From NCBI GenBank assembly GCA_024516035.1, contig CM044964.1, forward strand, positions 21,678,202-21,742,201: a stretch of 64,000 nt of DNA, read 5' to 3'. Made by a program: the position numbers and the translations under genes. The notes below the pieces were generated by a model. The model did no database searches. It was given only the letters and a program-made list of their open reading frames with translations, and was not told the DNA's origin. The stretch is from Bactericera cockerelli (Eukaryota > Arthropoda > Insecta > Hemiptera > Triozidae). Below are positions 1 to 10,719 of this stretch, piece by piece; the first letter of the stretch is position 1; each line of letters begins with the position of its first letter.

Positions 1-239
1 TAAACTCGAATGTGAAATTTTGAAAGCCAAATTTTGCTCATTCATATGTAGTTTTACACCAATAAATGAGACTTTGTTTAGACTGTGAGAGTAAAGAGAC
101 TCTTTAGTGTCATTCTTTAGAGAATGCCTAATGCATTATCACCACCTTTGATCAGGCTTTGTATAAATATCTTTATTATTATGCTCATTGTGAATAATGT
201 AAATAAAGCTTGATCGAATTGCTTATATAAAAAATAAAC

Positions 240-420
240 TGAGATTTGTATTGTATTACAATCAATGAAGCCTTCGTGATGCTGGCATTCCGGCCCAAGC
301 CAGGCTGGGTGAGGTTAGTGTGGGTAGCAGGTTTGTGAATTTCCTGCGAATGGAGGGTAACACCCCCGTCTGATATGGCCATTCAGTTGAAAGCGACGAT
401 CATACCCACATTAAGCAGAA
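240..420 (+). repeat. SINE body of the 5S-derived family, 5' truncated
   Basis: The stretch has TTCGTGATGCTGGCATTCCG, then GGCTGGGTGAGGTTAGTGTG, then a CACCCCCGT block. These match the central body of the 5S-headed SINE at 63330-63525. The 5S-like head is missing here. Confidence 0.6.
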
Positions 421-884
421 CATGTACGTAAATGAAGGGGTTTCTCAGATGTAAAAAACCTTCAGACACACAGGAATTACTCATACCAATGTTTCATGCC
501 AATGTTCCTCTTTCTCTCTCAAAAAAAAAGATATATTAGGATGTCTTGAAAAAAAAGAGAAAAGAAAAGAAGAAAAAAAAAAAAAAAATGAAATGGTGAA
601 AATAAGGAAGAAAAATCACAGGAAAAAAACAGATTCATCCGTCAAGAATGAAGTGTAAATTTTGGAGAACAAATTTGCTAATTCATCATGATTTGCAGTC
701 CATAATGAAGTCAAACTTTTTTAGACTGTAGAGTAAGATGAGGACATATTTAGCTTCATTCTTTATGAGAATCCTAATGCATTACAACACCATTAAGTTC
801 TGTTAAACTTATCTATTATTTGTAATGCAATCTTGATTAATAATTCAAATAAATTTCGAATTGCTTTATAAACTAGCGAACTTT

Positions 885-1065
885 GATTCGCCGAATTACA
901 ATCAATGAAAGCTTACTGATGCTCGGCGAAACGGCCCCACATCCAATGACTGGCGTGAGGTTACTGTGGGTAGCAGTTTGGAGATCCATGGAAGGAGGGT
1001 AACCTCCGTTGGATATGACCATCAGTGAAAGCGACTGATTTACCACATCAGCGAAGATGTAGTAA
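885..1065 (+). repeat. SINE body, second copy in the duplicated unit
   Basis: This is the counterpart of the copy at 240-420 and carries many 1-3 bp indels relative to it. Recognisable words are GTGAGGTTACTGTGGGTAGC and GGTAACCTCCGTTGGATATG. Confidence 0.5.
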
Positions 1066-1479
1066 ATGAAGGGGTTTCTAGACTGTAAAAAACCTTCAGG
1101 ACACCAAGAGGAATTTACTCCACTAATGTTTTCATGCCAAGTTCCTTTTCTCTCTAAAAAAAGAGATGATTTATAGGAAGGAATAATGAAGGAGGAGAAA
1201 AAAAAAAAAAAAATGGTTGAAAATATAAGGAAGAAAAATCACAGGAAAGAAAACGGATTCTATCCGCTCACGGAGAGAAGATGTTAAAGTTAACATGGTG
1301 AGGACATGTACTAAAGTCATCAGTTATGCAGTGTGTTACATCAGTTGTAAATCAAGTCATATCTCAAAAGGGATCTTTAGAGCTAAGATGAGGTCATATA
1401 TTTACAAATATGTATAGAGTGATCTACTAGACACATGATAGAGATTCAGGCAAAGACATCAAGTTCTAAATTTAAACTT

Positions 1480-1625
1480 ATCATATTTGTGTTAATGACA
1501 TCCGTGATTTTACAACTACTCAAATCGGTTTTAGAAAATCTACGCTGAACTTGGGACTGAACCACCGACCATCCAGGTTACGAGTCCGCACCTCATCGGA
1601 TCAAGCTACTTGAGGTCGGTCGCCA
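1480..1625 (-). repeat. tRNA-derived SINE, family B
   Basis: Read on the minus strand it begins with a tRNA-like head (GACCTCAAGTAGCTTGATCC, then a region resembling GGTTCAAGTCCC) and ends in the family tail CACAAATATGATAAG. Family B recurs at least ten times in the window, in both orientations. Confidence 0.65.
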
Positions 1626-1795
1626 AAAGACAACAACATCACAAATAATGGCGTCCTTACAGGGTTGATGTTAGGAAGGACATCCAGTGGAAGGAGGACT
1701 GCAGACAAACGACCCCTAATCAGAAGACAAGCAAACTCAAACATGAGAAAAGGGTTGATCAATACCGACCCCAAATAGGGTTGAGAAAATAATAA
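1626..1795 (+). repeat. LINE-type 3' tail fragment (GGAAGGACATCCAG family)
   Basis: It contains GTTAGGAAGGACATCCAGTG followed by GACCCCAAATAGGGTTGAGA and an ATAATAATA end. Related words occur at 5858-6000 and, reversed, at about 36640-36720. Such blocks are common in the 3' parts of RTE/L2-type retroposons, but the clade here is my inference. Confidence 0.4.
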
Positions 1796-2404
1796 TATAA
1801 TAATTTTATTTATTTGTAAAATGATTTTACAACGGGGTTGGGTTGAGAAAAGGCAAAGAAAAGAAGAAGATACATAGATTCTAGTATGATACCGAATACA
1901 TATGTAATACGTAATAGGTCATCGCACTCATAACTTAAAATATACATTATACGACAATATGTATATGAGGTATTTTTTTTTATTTATATAATATGTATAT
2001 GGAAATTTTCCTGCATAATTTAATATGAATTATGTAAAAACTCAAGTTGCCCGCGCTTCAGTAAAAGTTGATGTTTGTTTAAGTGAACGAAGGAAAGTAC
2101 AAAGTTGGGTGGTAGAGGCTGCCGCAGCCAAAGTTCCGCCCCTTATGTAGAATTTATGCTTCCGAGTGCAATGTGTGCACTTCCTCTTTATAAAAGTTAA
2201 GTTCATATCATATTTGTTGTGTCCGCGCACTACTATAGTAAGCGGAAAAAACGGAGACCCGAAAATCCCTCTATCAAGCTGTAGTAGGTACCAGGGTCTG
2301 GGGTCTAGGACTCTAGTCTAGGCCAAGGTCTCATTGTGGCCGCTTTCTATGTACGAGTAAGTATCTCACTACTCGTATTTCTTATACTTTTGCTATTATA
2401 ATTA
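1796..2404. other. AT-rich spacer, no gene seen
   Basis: This is AT-rich sequence with short TATATA/TAATAA runs. A short open frame on the minus strand (2042-2230) has no recognisable features. I see no exon, RNA gene or element end. Confidence 0.5.
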
Positions 2405-2595
2405 TGCTAAGTCTGCTGGGGACTTAACAGGTAACCACATCTGGCTGGGGACTTAAACAGGATAACAGATTGTCTTGGTTCTGGGGACCTTATCAATTAT
2501 TAGCCTCCTTGTAAAGACAGTGGTAGAACTGCTGAGTCATTCCTCCACTCTCTGGCTACCATCGTTCACGATGACGCCACCCAATGATGATGATA
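2405..2595 (+). repeat. Dispersed repeat, family J, copy 1
   Basis: It shares a distinctive block with 4225-4390: GGGGAC, TTATTAGCCTCCTTGTAAAG, ACAGTGGTAGAA, GGCTACCATCGTTCACGATG and ACGCCACCC. A reversed fragment lies at 54000-54065. The family is unknown to me and no coding content is visible. Confidence 0.7.
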
Positions 2596-2689
2596 TATAT
2601 TAGGTATGTATATTTTATTTTTTAATCAAATTTGTCTTGCTTGTAATGAAATCTATAGTAACAGCAATAAAGTCATCCTAGAACAATGG

Positions 2690-2835
2690 TTCTTTTGAGG
2701 ACAAAGAGAGAGAGAGAAGAGGAGGAGAGAGAGGAGAGAGAGAGATGAGAGGAGAGAGAGGAGGGAGAGGAGAGAGAGAGAGGAGAGTGAGAGAGAAGAA
2801 AGAGAGAAAGAAAGAGAGAAAAAAGATAATAAGAA
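2690..2835 (+). repeat. Purine (GA)n tract
   Basis: This is a nearly pure GAGA/GGAGA run on the + strand. The overlapping minus-strand open frame is a leucine/serine-rich reading of the repeat. Confidence 0.9.
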
Positions 2836-2975
2836 AAACTCTTCAGGGACAGATAAAAGGAATGAATTCATTTGCTTAAGAGCTCTGGAATTTATAAATG
2901 AGTTTTCAGAACAAAAAATATATCTTCTTCTTGTTCTGACAGGTATCAAAGGACTTATCAATCTTCACGAGCGTC

Positions 2976-3175
2976 TGTCCCGGTAGCTCAGTGGTAAAGG
3001 CGGCACTCTGGAATCAAAGATCAGAGTTCGTGGGTTCGAAACCCCGCCGGGACATGACAAGATAACCTCTCATTTGGGATTTTTTAATATAATAATAATA
3101 CTATGTCTTGGTCTTACTGCTGGATATCCAATCGAACAGTATATAAGGCGATTATTTATATTATTATTTGGAAGT
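2976..3175 (+). repeat. tRNA-derived SINE, family A
   Basis: It begins with a tRNA-like head: acceptor-like GTCCCGG pairs with CCGGGAC about 70 nt later, an A-box-like TAGCTCAGTGGTAAAGG is present, and the B box is GGGTTCGAAACCC. The tail has CTTGGTCTTACTGCTGGATA and ATTATTT repeats. The long anticodon region and the fixed non-tRNA tail mark it as a SINE rather than a working tRNA gene. A minus-strand copy is at 6612-6832. Confidence 0.75.
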
Positions 3176-3534
3176 AGAATCCAAGATTTTTTTAAGAAAT
3201 AGTGTTTCACAGCCTTTATTATTTCGTTTGCCATGAAACAGGAGCTACTGTAAACGCTTTTGGTCTGTGTTCTAGTTGCATTTCCGTGTATGCTCCCTGT
3301 GCGAGAAGTGACACATGACGTGCCAATGTTCGTGGGTCAATCGGAAGATGCATGACAGCCGGCTAAGTATCCTACAGTTTGCGACAGAAATCAACTGCCT
3401 CAATTCCATGATAAGTATTACAATGTTTTTTCGCACTTAGATGCTGTAACAACCAACACACGAACATGCAAGTATGCATTACCTCTGAGGTAGAAGTGCC
3501 ACAATCAACTTCATTGTCAATGTGAGCCACCCGG
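3176..3534. other. Spacer, nothing recognised
   Basis: This is mixed-composition sequence between a SINE and a purine tract. I see no convincing exon, element terminus or RNA gene. Confidence 0.4.
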
Positions 3535-3860
3535 AAAGAGATGAACTACAGAGGGAAGGAGAGAGAAAGACACAGAGAAAAAGTGGAGAGAATGATGAAA
3601 TGAAGAAGAGAGAGAAGGGTAGACGAAAGAGAGAGACTGAAGAAAGGAAGTAAAAATAAAATAAGAGAAAGATAGGCAGAAATATAGGGAAAAGTGATGA
3701 GCGGAGAGGAAGAGAGCGAGAGAGTTATAGGTAGAGAGAGAGAGAAGAGAGAGAGAAAGAGAGATAATGTATAGGGAGAGAGAGAGATATGGTATAGAGA
3801 GAGATAGAGGAGAGAGATATGTATAGGGAGAGAGAAGATATAAGGAGAGAGAGAGGAAGA
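3535..3860 (+). repeat. Purine-rich GA tract with ATATGTATAGGGAGAGAG units
   Basis: The run is GA-rich. Toward its right end, GATA(T)GTATAGGGAGAGAG-like units recur several times (3760-3850). Both minus-strand frames read as serine/leucine low complexity. Confidence 0.85.
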
Positions 3861-4224
3861 AAAGCCAGATGTCTCTAATTCCCACAAAAGCGGGCAGAGG
3901 AAGTTATTTCATCCGAAAACGCAGACCAAACAAGCAAGCATACATAAATTACATTATATATATGTACATCGGCTCAAAAGACAAACAACATCATATGTGA
4001 AAGAGAAAAAATGTACAAGAGAGAAAGAGGGAGAGACAAGAAAATAGAAGAGAAAGCGAGAGAGAAACGGAAAAGGGATTGTAAAGAGAAAAGAGAAGAC
4101 TAGAAATAGATTTACACTGAAGGCATATTTTGTTCCATTTAACAGATTTTTTTTTTTTTTTTCAATTTAGAACGCGTTTCAAGGATAAAATACTAACGAA
4201 TAAACATTACTTATTTATTAAATT

Positions 4225-4390
4225 AGTCTGGCTGGGGGACTATAAACAGGGAGTAGACCAGCATTGGCTTGGTACTGGGGGCCCTTGTCGATTATTAGCC
4301 TCCTTGTAAAGACAGTGGTAGAAGTGTTATTTTCTCACTGTTTGGCTACCATCGTTCACGATGACGCCACCCTGTGATGTTGATTTATTA
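4225..4390 (+). repeat. Dispersed repeat, family J, copy 2
   Basis: It matches the copy at 2405-2595 through GATTATTAGCCTCCTTGTAA, AGACAGTGGTAGAAG and CTACCATCGTTCACGATGAC. The divergence is moderate. Confidence 0.7.
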
Positions 4391-4499
4391 AATGTCATTT
4401 TCAAAATTTAAAATCTTTTTCAAAAGAAATCTGTGATTTAGAAAAGAAAGAAATAATAATAAATCAATGAGAATGCATTAAAACCACAATTGTTGAATT

Positions 4500-5075
4500 T
4501 AAAAAAAACCTATGGAATTCTCATTTTAGAAGAAAAAATGCGGGTTGAAAATCAGAGCTCTGAATTTAGAAAAGATTTCACAAATCACAGGGATCTAGTT
4601 TTAGAAAAGACATATTTAGAACAAGAGATCTGGTATTAGAAAAGACAAATTAAGAACTAGAGCTCTGATTTTAGAAAAGACAAATTAAGGATCAGAGCTC
4701 TGATTTTAGAAAAGACTGATTCTTGAATCACTCTATCGTTAGAAAAGACGGATTCAGAGCAAACAGATTTAGAAAGTACAAAATTAGAACCAGTTCTCTG
4801 AAAAATACAGATTTTAGAAAAGATAGGTTTATTACTTAGAGCACTGATTTTAGAAAATTTATTATAGATTTCAGAAGCGACAAATTTAGAACTCAGGGCT
4901 CGATTTTTTTTTAACCTGATTTAGAACCAGAGCTCTGATTTTAGAAAAGACAAATTTATAACTCAGGCCTCGATTTGAAAAAAAAAAAAAAAAAAAAACA
5001 GATTAAGAGCTCTGATTTTAGAAAAGACAGAATCATAACTCAGAGCTCTTATTTTAGAAAGACAGACCATTTTGA
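4500..5075 (+). repeat. Degenerate minisatellite, unit about 40 bp
   Basis: The word GCTCTGATTTTAGAAAAGAC recurs about a dozen times with variable spacers such as AAATTAAGAACTAGA. Copies are diverged and broken by poly-A near 4978-4998. Confidence 0.8.
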
Positions 5076-5224
5076 CCATGATGATAAAGACATTGTGATG
5101 TGGATCGCGCCGAAGATTCTTAATCCTCCAAAATTAAGATGCAATCTGGAACAGAATAAAAGAGGAAAATGTTATCAGTATACCTTGAATCATTGAAGAT
5201 AAATATGTATGTGTGTGGCGGAGG

Positions 5225-5835
5225 GGGGGAGAAAGAGAGACGGAGAAAAAGAGAGAGAGAGAGAAAAGAAAGAAGGAGAGGGAGAAAAGAAAGAAACGGA
5301 TAAAAGAAAGACAGGGAGAGAGAAAAGAAAGAAACGGATAAAAGAAAGACAAGGAAGGGAGAGAGAAAAGAAAGAAACGGATAAAAGAAAGACAGGGAGA
5401 GAGAAAAGAAAGAAACGGATAAAAGAAAGACAAGGAAGGGAGAGAGAAAAGAAAGAAACGGATAAAAGAAAGACAAGGAAGGGAGAGAGAAAAGAAAGAA
5501 ACGGATAAAAGAAAGACAGGGAGAGAGAAAAGAAAGAGTGAGAGAAAAGAAAGAAACGGATAAAAGAAAGACAGGGAGAGAGAAAAGAAAGAGAGAGATA
5601 GGAAGGAGTGAGAGAAGAGAAAGAAACGGAAAAAAAGAAAGACAGGGAGAGAGAAAAGAAAGAGTGAGGAAGAGAAAGAAACGGAGAAAAGAAAGACAGG
5701 GAGAGAGAAAAGAAAGAGAGAGAAAGAAAAAAAGAGAAGGAGAAAAGAAAGAGAGAGATAAGAAAGAGTGAGAGAAAAGAAAGAGACGGAGAAAAGAAAG
5801 AAAAGGAGAGAGAAAAAAAGAGAAAAGTGTCGTCA
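5225..5835 (+). repeat. GA-rich minisatellite
   Basis: Units of about 36-41 bp built around AGAAAGAAACGGATAAAAGA and AAGACAGGGAGAGAGAAAAG recur more than ten times. Units with and without an extra AAGGG alternate. The long open frames on both strands are artefacts of the repeat. Confidence 0.9.
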
Positions 5836-5854
5836 GATACGGTACCAGCCTTGT

Positions 5855-6000
5855 CAGGCCAAAAGACAAACAAATCATCGCCACCCTTCACAGGTTTGCC
5901 GTTACGAAGGATATCCAGTCGTAACCTGTGGTAGTAGGAGTGCCAGAACCAACCAACCTCAACCCGGAGGAAGAGGTTGACCATTGTCGACCCCAAGTAT
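5855..6000 (+). repeat. LINE-type 3' tail fragment
   Basis: It contains TTACGAAGGATATCCAGTCG and ends with GAGGTTGACCATTGTCGACC then CCAAGTATAGTATAG. It resembles the block at 1626-1795. Confidence 0.4.
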
Positions 6001-6239
6001 AGTATAGTATACCTAGTAGTGCTTTATTTAGACTGTCGGCTCAAGACAGGAAGTCCCATTACGCTAACAGTTTCGGAGAGAAAGAGACGGAGAAAAGAAA
6101 GACCGCAAAACAACAGTAGAAGAGGAGACACAGTATATTTTATGGGAAAAAAGTTTTGCTCGCCTCTCTGGAAAATAATAATGTGGGACAAGGTAAGTGT
6201 TGTGTCACTTAACAGTTTGTGCTGTCAGCAGTAATTGCT

Positions 6240-6970
6240 TTGTCGTTTGTACTAGAGGCATGGCCGCGACTCGTTCAATTTACGTGTCGGCGTTCTGTGA
6301 TGTAAGTATATGGGAAAAGCTTGAAAAAATATACGGTGTGATGGTAAAATAAAGTAATAAAAGCCCAGGGACGATTATATGAACATTTTTTTTAGAGGCA
6401 TTGCCGACTTTCCCGACTTTCCCGATTTTCGTGTCGGCGTTCTTTGATGTAAGTGCATGGGGAAGGATAGGAATATTCTACAGTGTGGTACTAAAATAAA
6501 GGAACAACAGGACAGGGGAGATTTATAAAACTTTTTCTTTGTGATATAGAGACATGACCGACTTGTTCAATATACGTGTCGGCGTGCTGTGATGTAAGTA
6601 TATGGAAAGAGAGTATCCACATAATATAATAATATCGCCTTATTTATGCTGCCCGATAAAGACTATTAAAGTCCCATTATTCCAGCAGTAAGCCCAAGAC
6701 ATATTATTATGTGGTAAAAATCCCAAATGGGAGGATAACCTGTTATGTCCCGGCTGGGTTTCGAACCCACGAACTCTGGAATCTTTGGATTCACAGAGTG
6801 CCGCCTTTATCGATGAGCTACCGGGACAGACTATACAGTGTGGTACTAGAATAAAGAAACAACAGGCCAGGGGTGATTTTGTGAACTTATTTTTTGTGAT
6901 AGAGACATGCGGCCTTTTTAATTCAATTAATATAGGTAAGAGTTACAACTGTCTGTGTTCTGTGATGTTT
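6240..6970 (+). repeat. Tandem repeat, unit about 142 bp, interrupted by a SINE
   Basis: Units contain AGAGGCATGGCCG, then CGTGTCGGCGTTCTGTGATG, TAAGTATATGG, and AGTGTGGTACTAAAATAAAG. Copies start near 6255, 6395 and 6547, and a further one resumes at 6835 after the SINE at 6612-6832. The last copy is partial. Confidence 0.75.
6612..6832 (-). repeat. tRNA-derived SINE, family A (minus), inserted in the 142-bp array
   Basis: Read on the minus strand it gives TGTCCCGGTAGCTC, a CACTCTG...CAGAG arm, GTGGGTTCGAAACCCAGCCG and the family tail with CTTGGGCTTACTGCTGGAAT. It splits a unit of the surrounding tandem array, so the SINE arrived after the array formed. Confidence 0.75.
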
Positions 6971-7150
6971 TTGAGCTCACAAATAGCCTAGTGATAGGCT
7001 GCTTGCTTGCCTTACGGTAGGTGCCGGGTTCGAATCACAGAGCCGACAAGAAATGTGGTAACCATCGGTGAAATTTGTTTGAAAATATTGCAAACATCCT
7101 GTATATAGGTACGTGTGACGCTCGTAAGAAAATACCAGTCTGCTATTGGT
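6965..7150 (+). repeat. tRNA-derived SINE, family K
   Basis: The head has TAGCCTAGTGATAGGCTGC and a B-box-like CGGGTTCGAATC, followed by a body ending TCGTAAGAAAATACCAG. A related head is at 16505-16620. Confidence 0.5.
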
Positions 7151-7194
7151 AGTGGGTGAGAAATGCATGATAATTTGAGTAAGAATGGGTGTGA

Positions 7195-7309
7195 TGAAAA
7201 AAGGTGAGAAAAGGTAGGGAGATAGGGAGGGAGAAAGAGAGGGACAGAAGGAGAGAAAGATACAGAGATAGAGAGAAGGGGCGACAGAGGAAGAGAAAGA
7301 GAGAAAGGA

Positions 7310-7342
<33 letters not shown>

Positions 7343-8285
7343 AAGATAGCGAAAGAGAGAGATAAAAAAAGATAGACAAAGAGAAACAGAGAGAGAGGAA
7401 TAGGAATGTTGAAATAGATCAAGACTATCAGGAATGTATGTATGAAATATACGTAGAAAGTAGATTTATATAGGTAGAAGAAAGTTGGGGGTGGTAATTG
7501 GGAGAGGGAAGATGAGAGAGAGAGGGAGCGATAAAAGGAAGGGGAAGAATTGCATTGGGATATGACAATGTCTGAGACAAAAGGAAGACGAGAATGAAAA
7601 AATAGGGAGAGAGAGAGAGAGAGAAAGAAAAGGAGAAGAGGGAGAGAGAGAGAGAGAGAGGAGGAGAGAGAGAGAGGGAAGAGGAGAGAGAGGAGAAAGA
7701 GAAGAGGGGAGAAGAGGGGGGGGGAGAGAGAGGGAGAGAGAGTAGAGGGAGATAAAAAAAAGAGAGATATTAGAGAGGGAAGAATTGCATTGGGATATGA
7801 CAATGTCTGAGACAAAAGGAAGACGAGAATAAAAAATAGGGAGAGAGAGAGAGAGAGAAGAAAGAGAAAGAGAAGAAGAAGAAAGAGATGAGAGAGTGAG
7901 GGAGATAAAAAGAAAGAGATATTAGAGAGGTGAAGAATTGCATTGGGATATGACAATGTCTGAGACAAGAGGAGAGAGAGAAATGAAAAAATAGGGAAGA
8001 GAGAGAGAGAAAAAGATAGGAAAAGAAAAGAAGAGAGAGAAGAGAGAGAAGGAGAGAGAGAGGGAGAGGAGAGAGAGAGAAGAGATATATAGAGAGAGGA
8101 GTGAGGGAGATAAAAAGAAAGAGATATTAGAGAGGGGAAGAATTGCATTGGGATATGAAATGTCTGAGAAAAAGGAAGACGATAATGATAAAAGGGACAG
8201 GAGAGAGAGAGAGAGAAGAAGGGAGGTAGAGAGAAGAGGAGAGGAAAGAGAGAGGGAAGGAGAGAGAGAGGGAGAGGGGTTGAGA
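7195..8285 (+). repeat. Long purine tract with four copies of a conserved 45-bp island
   Basis: GA-rich sequence is punctuated by GAAGAATTGCATTGGGATAT followed by GACAATGTCTGAGACAAAAG at about 7546, 7780, 7932 and 8140. The islands are nearly identical while the GA spacers vary in length, so these are large tandem units. The 437-aa minus-strand frame is a low-complexity artefact. Confidence 0.85.
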
Positions 8286-8394
8286 AGTTCACTAATCCAT
8301 AATACATCGGCAGTGAGGTAGACATTGCGGCAGATAACAGATGATGTCATTAAATATATCTTGCCGGGTGCAGTAAAAAGTGTAATGAATAAGG

Positions 8395-8690
8395 AAAGTA
8401 GATAAGAGGAAGGATGAGGAGATAATAAGATAAGAGGAGGGAGAAGGAGAAGGAGTAGTAGAGGAGGGAGAAGGAGATAAGAGGGGGGATAAGTAGATAG
8501 AGGGAGGATAAGAAGAAGAAGAAGATATGGAGGAGGAGAAGGAGATTAGAGGAGGGATAAGGCGAAGGAGAAGATAATAGGAAGGAGAAGGAGATTAGAG
8601 GGAGGATAAGAAGAATGAGACGATATGAGGGAGATAAGAGGGAGGGAAGGGAAGGAAGAGAAGATAAGAAGGAGGATGGAGAGATATTAC
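8395..8690 (+). repeat. Purine-rich degenerate array (GGAGGATAAGGAGA-type)
   Basis: Short units of about 10-20 bp such as AGGAGGGAGAAGGAGATAAG recur with heavy variation. It is almost free of pyrimidines other than T. Confidence 0.8.
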
Positions 8691-8809
8691 GAATTAGTGC
8701 ATAAAGATGAAAGGAGATTAATACACAGGCTGATAGGTTCAATCGACAAAGTATAGGGGTTTTTAGGACCAAGTGTATATAGAACAAATGTATATATGCG
8801 AAAATAGAG

Positions 8810-8848
8810 AGTAAGTGAGTGAGAGAGTGAGTGAGTGAGTGAGTGAGT

Positions 8849-8893
<45 letters not shown>

Positions 8894-9365
8894 TAGAGAG
8901 AAAGAAGAGAGAGAGTGAGAGAGAAAGAGAAAGACAGAGAGAGAGAGAAATAAATAGAAATGTAGGTTCACAAGATAAATATAAAAGATTGAAGTCAACT
9001 GAACACGAAGTCTGGAAAAAAGGCATTTAGAAGTCTAAAGGAATTTCATTTAAAAGTGAGAGAGATAGGAAAATAGGAGTGCGAGAAGTGGGAATAGAAC
9101 AGTGGGAAAGAGAGAGAGACACATAGAGAGAGGGAGGGAGAGAGAGAGAAAGACAGAGAGAGAGAGAAAGAAAGAGAGAGAAAGAGAGAAAAAGAGAGAG
9201 AAGAGAGAAAGGAGAGAGAGGAGAGAGAGAAGAGAAGAGGAGAGAAGAGAGAGAGAGAGAAAGAGAGAGAAATAGAAAGAAAAGAGAAAGAGAAAAAGAA
9301 AGAGAAAGAGAAAGAAAAAAAGAAAGAGAAAGAGAAAAAGAAAGAGAAAAAGAAAAAGAAAGATA

Positions 9366-9419
<54 letters not shown>

Positions 9420-9420
9420 C
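8810..9420 (+). repeat. GA/GTGA microsatellite tract
   Basis: It starts with (GTGA)n at about 8813-8855, continues as (GA)n and AGAAAGAGAAA runs, and ends with pure (GA)n at 9375-9415. Confidence 0.9.
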
Positions 9421-9494
9421 AGTTAGACAGAAGAAGCCAATTTATTCGGACCAAAACTTGGAGTCGTATAAATGATGAGTCCCGTGTTAGGTCA

Positions 9495-10270
9495 AGCGTG
9501 ATATTGTACTCTCTCTCCATGGTCTCTTATCTCCCTCCTTTTCCTATCTCCTTCTTCTTCCTCTCCCTCCTTCTTCTTTATTTATATCTCTCTCTTCCCA
9601 TCTTTTCTTCCCTCTTCCACCCATCCTTCTTATTTTATATCTCCTTTTCCTATCTCTCTTCTTCTTCCCTCTCCCACCCATTCTTCTTATATATATCTCC
9701 TTCTTCCCATCTCTTCTTTTCTTCCCTCTTTCACCATTCTTCATATTATATATCTCCTCTCTTCCAACCTTTTCTCCCTCTTCCACCCATCCTTCTTATT
9801 TTATATCTCCTCTCTTCCCATCCTTTTCTTCCCTCTTCCCACCCATCCTTCTTATTTTATATCTCCTCTCTTCCATCCTTTTCTTCCCTCTTCCCACCCA
9901 TCCTTCTTATTTTATATCTCCTCTCTTCCCATCCTTTTCTTCCCTCTTCCCACCCATCCTTCTTATTTTATATCTCCTCTCTTCCCATCCTTTTCTTCCC
10001 TCTTCCCACCCATCCTTCTTATTTTATATCTCCTCTCTTCCCATCCTTTTCTTCCCTCTTCCCACCCATCCTTCTTATTTTATATCTCCTCTCTTCCCAT
10101 CCTTTTCTTCTTCTTCCTCTTCCCACCCATCCTTCTTATTTTATATCTCCTCTCTTCCCATCCTTTTCTTCTTCTTCCCTCTTCCCACCCATTCTTCTCA
10201 TTTTATATTTCTTCTCTTCCCATCCTCTTCTTCTTCTTCCCTCTTCCCACCCATCCCATTCCTTCTCAGG
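9495..10270 (+). repeat. Pyrimidine-rich 56-bp minisatellite
   Basis: Units containing ATCCTTCTTATTTTATATCT, CCTCTCTTCCCATCCTTTTC and TTCCCTCTTCCCACCC repeat every 56 bp from about 9788 to 10128, with diverged units on either side. The 299-aa + frame is a translation of this array, not a gene. Confidence 0.9.
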
Positions 10271-10393
10271 CCTGTCCAGTGCTAAGGATCTGCGGAACTG
10301 TAGCACTCCCAGACGAAAAATAAAAAAGGAGTGTTTTTTTTCAAGTCCTGTCTCGAAATTGATTAACTCAAAGCACGATGTTGTTATTATAGT

Positions 10394-10635
10394 CTGACCT
10401 GGTTGTAGGGTTTCAGTGCAAACAATCAATTAACACTGCGACCACCTTATGAGATCTATTGTTACCGGTTGTTACTATTGGGGCGACCTCAGTAGCTTGA
10501 TCGATAAGGCGGTGCACTTGTAATCTGGAGGTCGGTGCTTCAAGTCCCGGTTTCAGCGTGGATTTAGTAAAGCCAGTTTGAAAAGTTGTGATATCACGAA
10601 AGAGATTAACACAAATCTGATAACTTAATGAACTT
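10394..10635 (+). repeat. SINE fragments: reversed family E tail followed by family B
   Basis: TCTGACCTGGTTGTAGGGTT at 10394 is the reverse of the family E tail. From about 10478 a family B head follows (GACCTCAGTAGCTTGATCGA, then TTCAAGTCCCGGTTTCAGCG) and ends with the AACACAAAT tail. Confidence 0.65.
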
Positions 10636-10719
10636 ACCAAAGTAATATAGGTACCTGTGTCTATCTCACGGACACGGAAACATTATTATTATCATCCTCT
10701 CTTACTATCCATCTCTCTC

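Larger units (their letters stand above)
1..1285. repeat. Diverged tandem duplication, unit about 640 bp
   Basis: Positions about 1-640 and about 641-1285 carry the same order of landmarks: a stretch with the words TTTAGACTGT and TAATGCATTA, a SINE body containing GGTAACNNCCGT-like words, GTAAATGAAGGGGTTTCT, an A-rich run and a final ATCCG motif. The copies differ by many small insertions and deletions. Nothing coding is visible in either copy. Confidence 0.75.

Noticed and set aside
2976..3052. Genuine tRNA gene
   Set aside because: The anticodon loop is oversized and the same head with the same tail recurs elsewhere, so it is a SINE head. The same applies to the other tRNA-like heads in the window.
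5120..5996. 254-aa and 268-aa minus-strand frames
   Set aside because: Pure products of the GA minisatellite at 5225-5835.
7012..8325. 437-aa minus-strand frame
   Set aside because: Low-complexity S/L translation of purine tracts; codon composition follows the repeat.
9498..10397. 299-aa plus-strand frame with regular repeats
   Set aside because: The 56-bp minisatellite is not a multiple of 3, so the regularity is in DNA; copies read in shifting frames.
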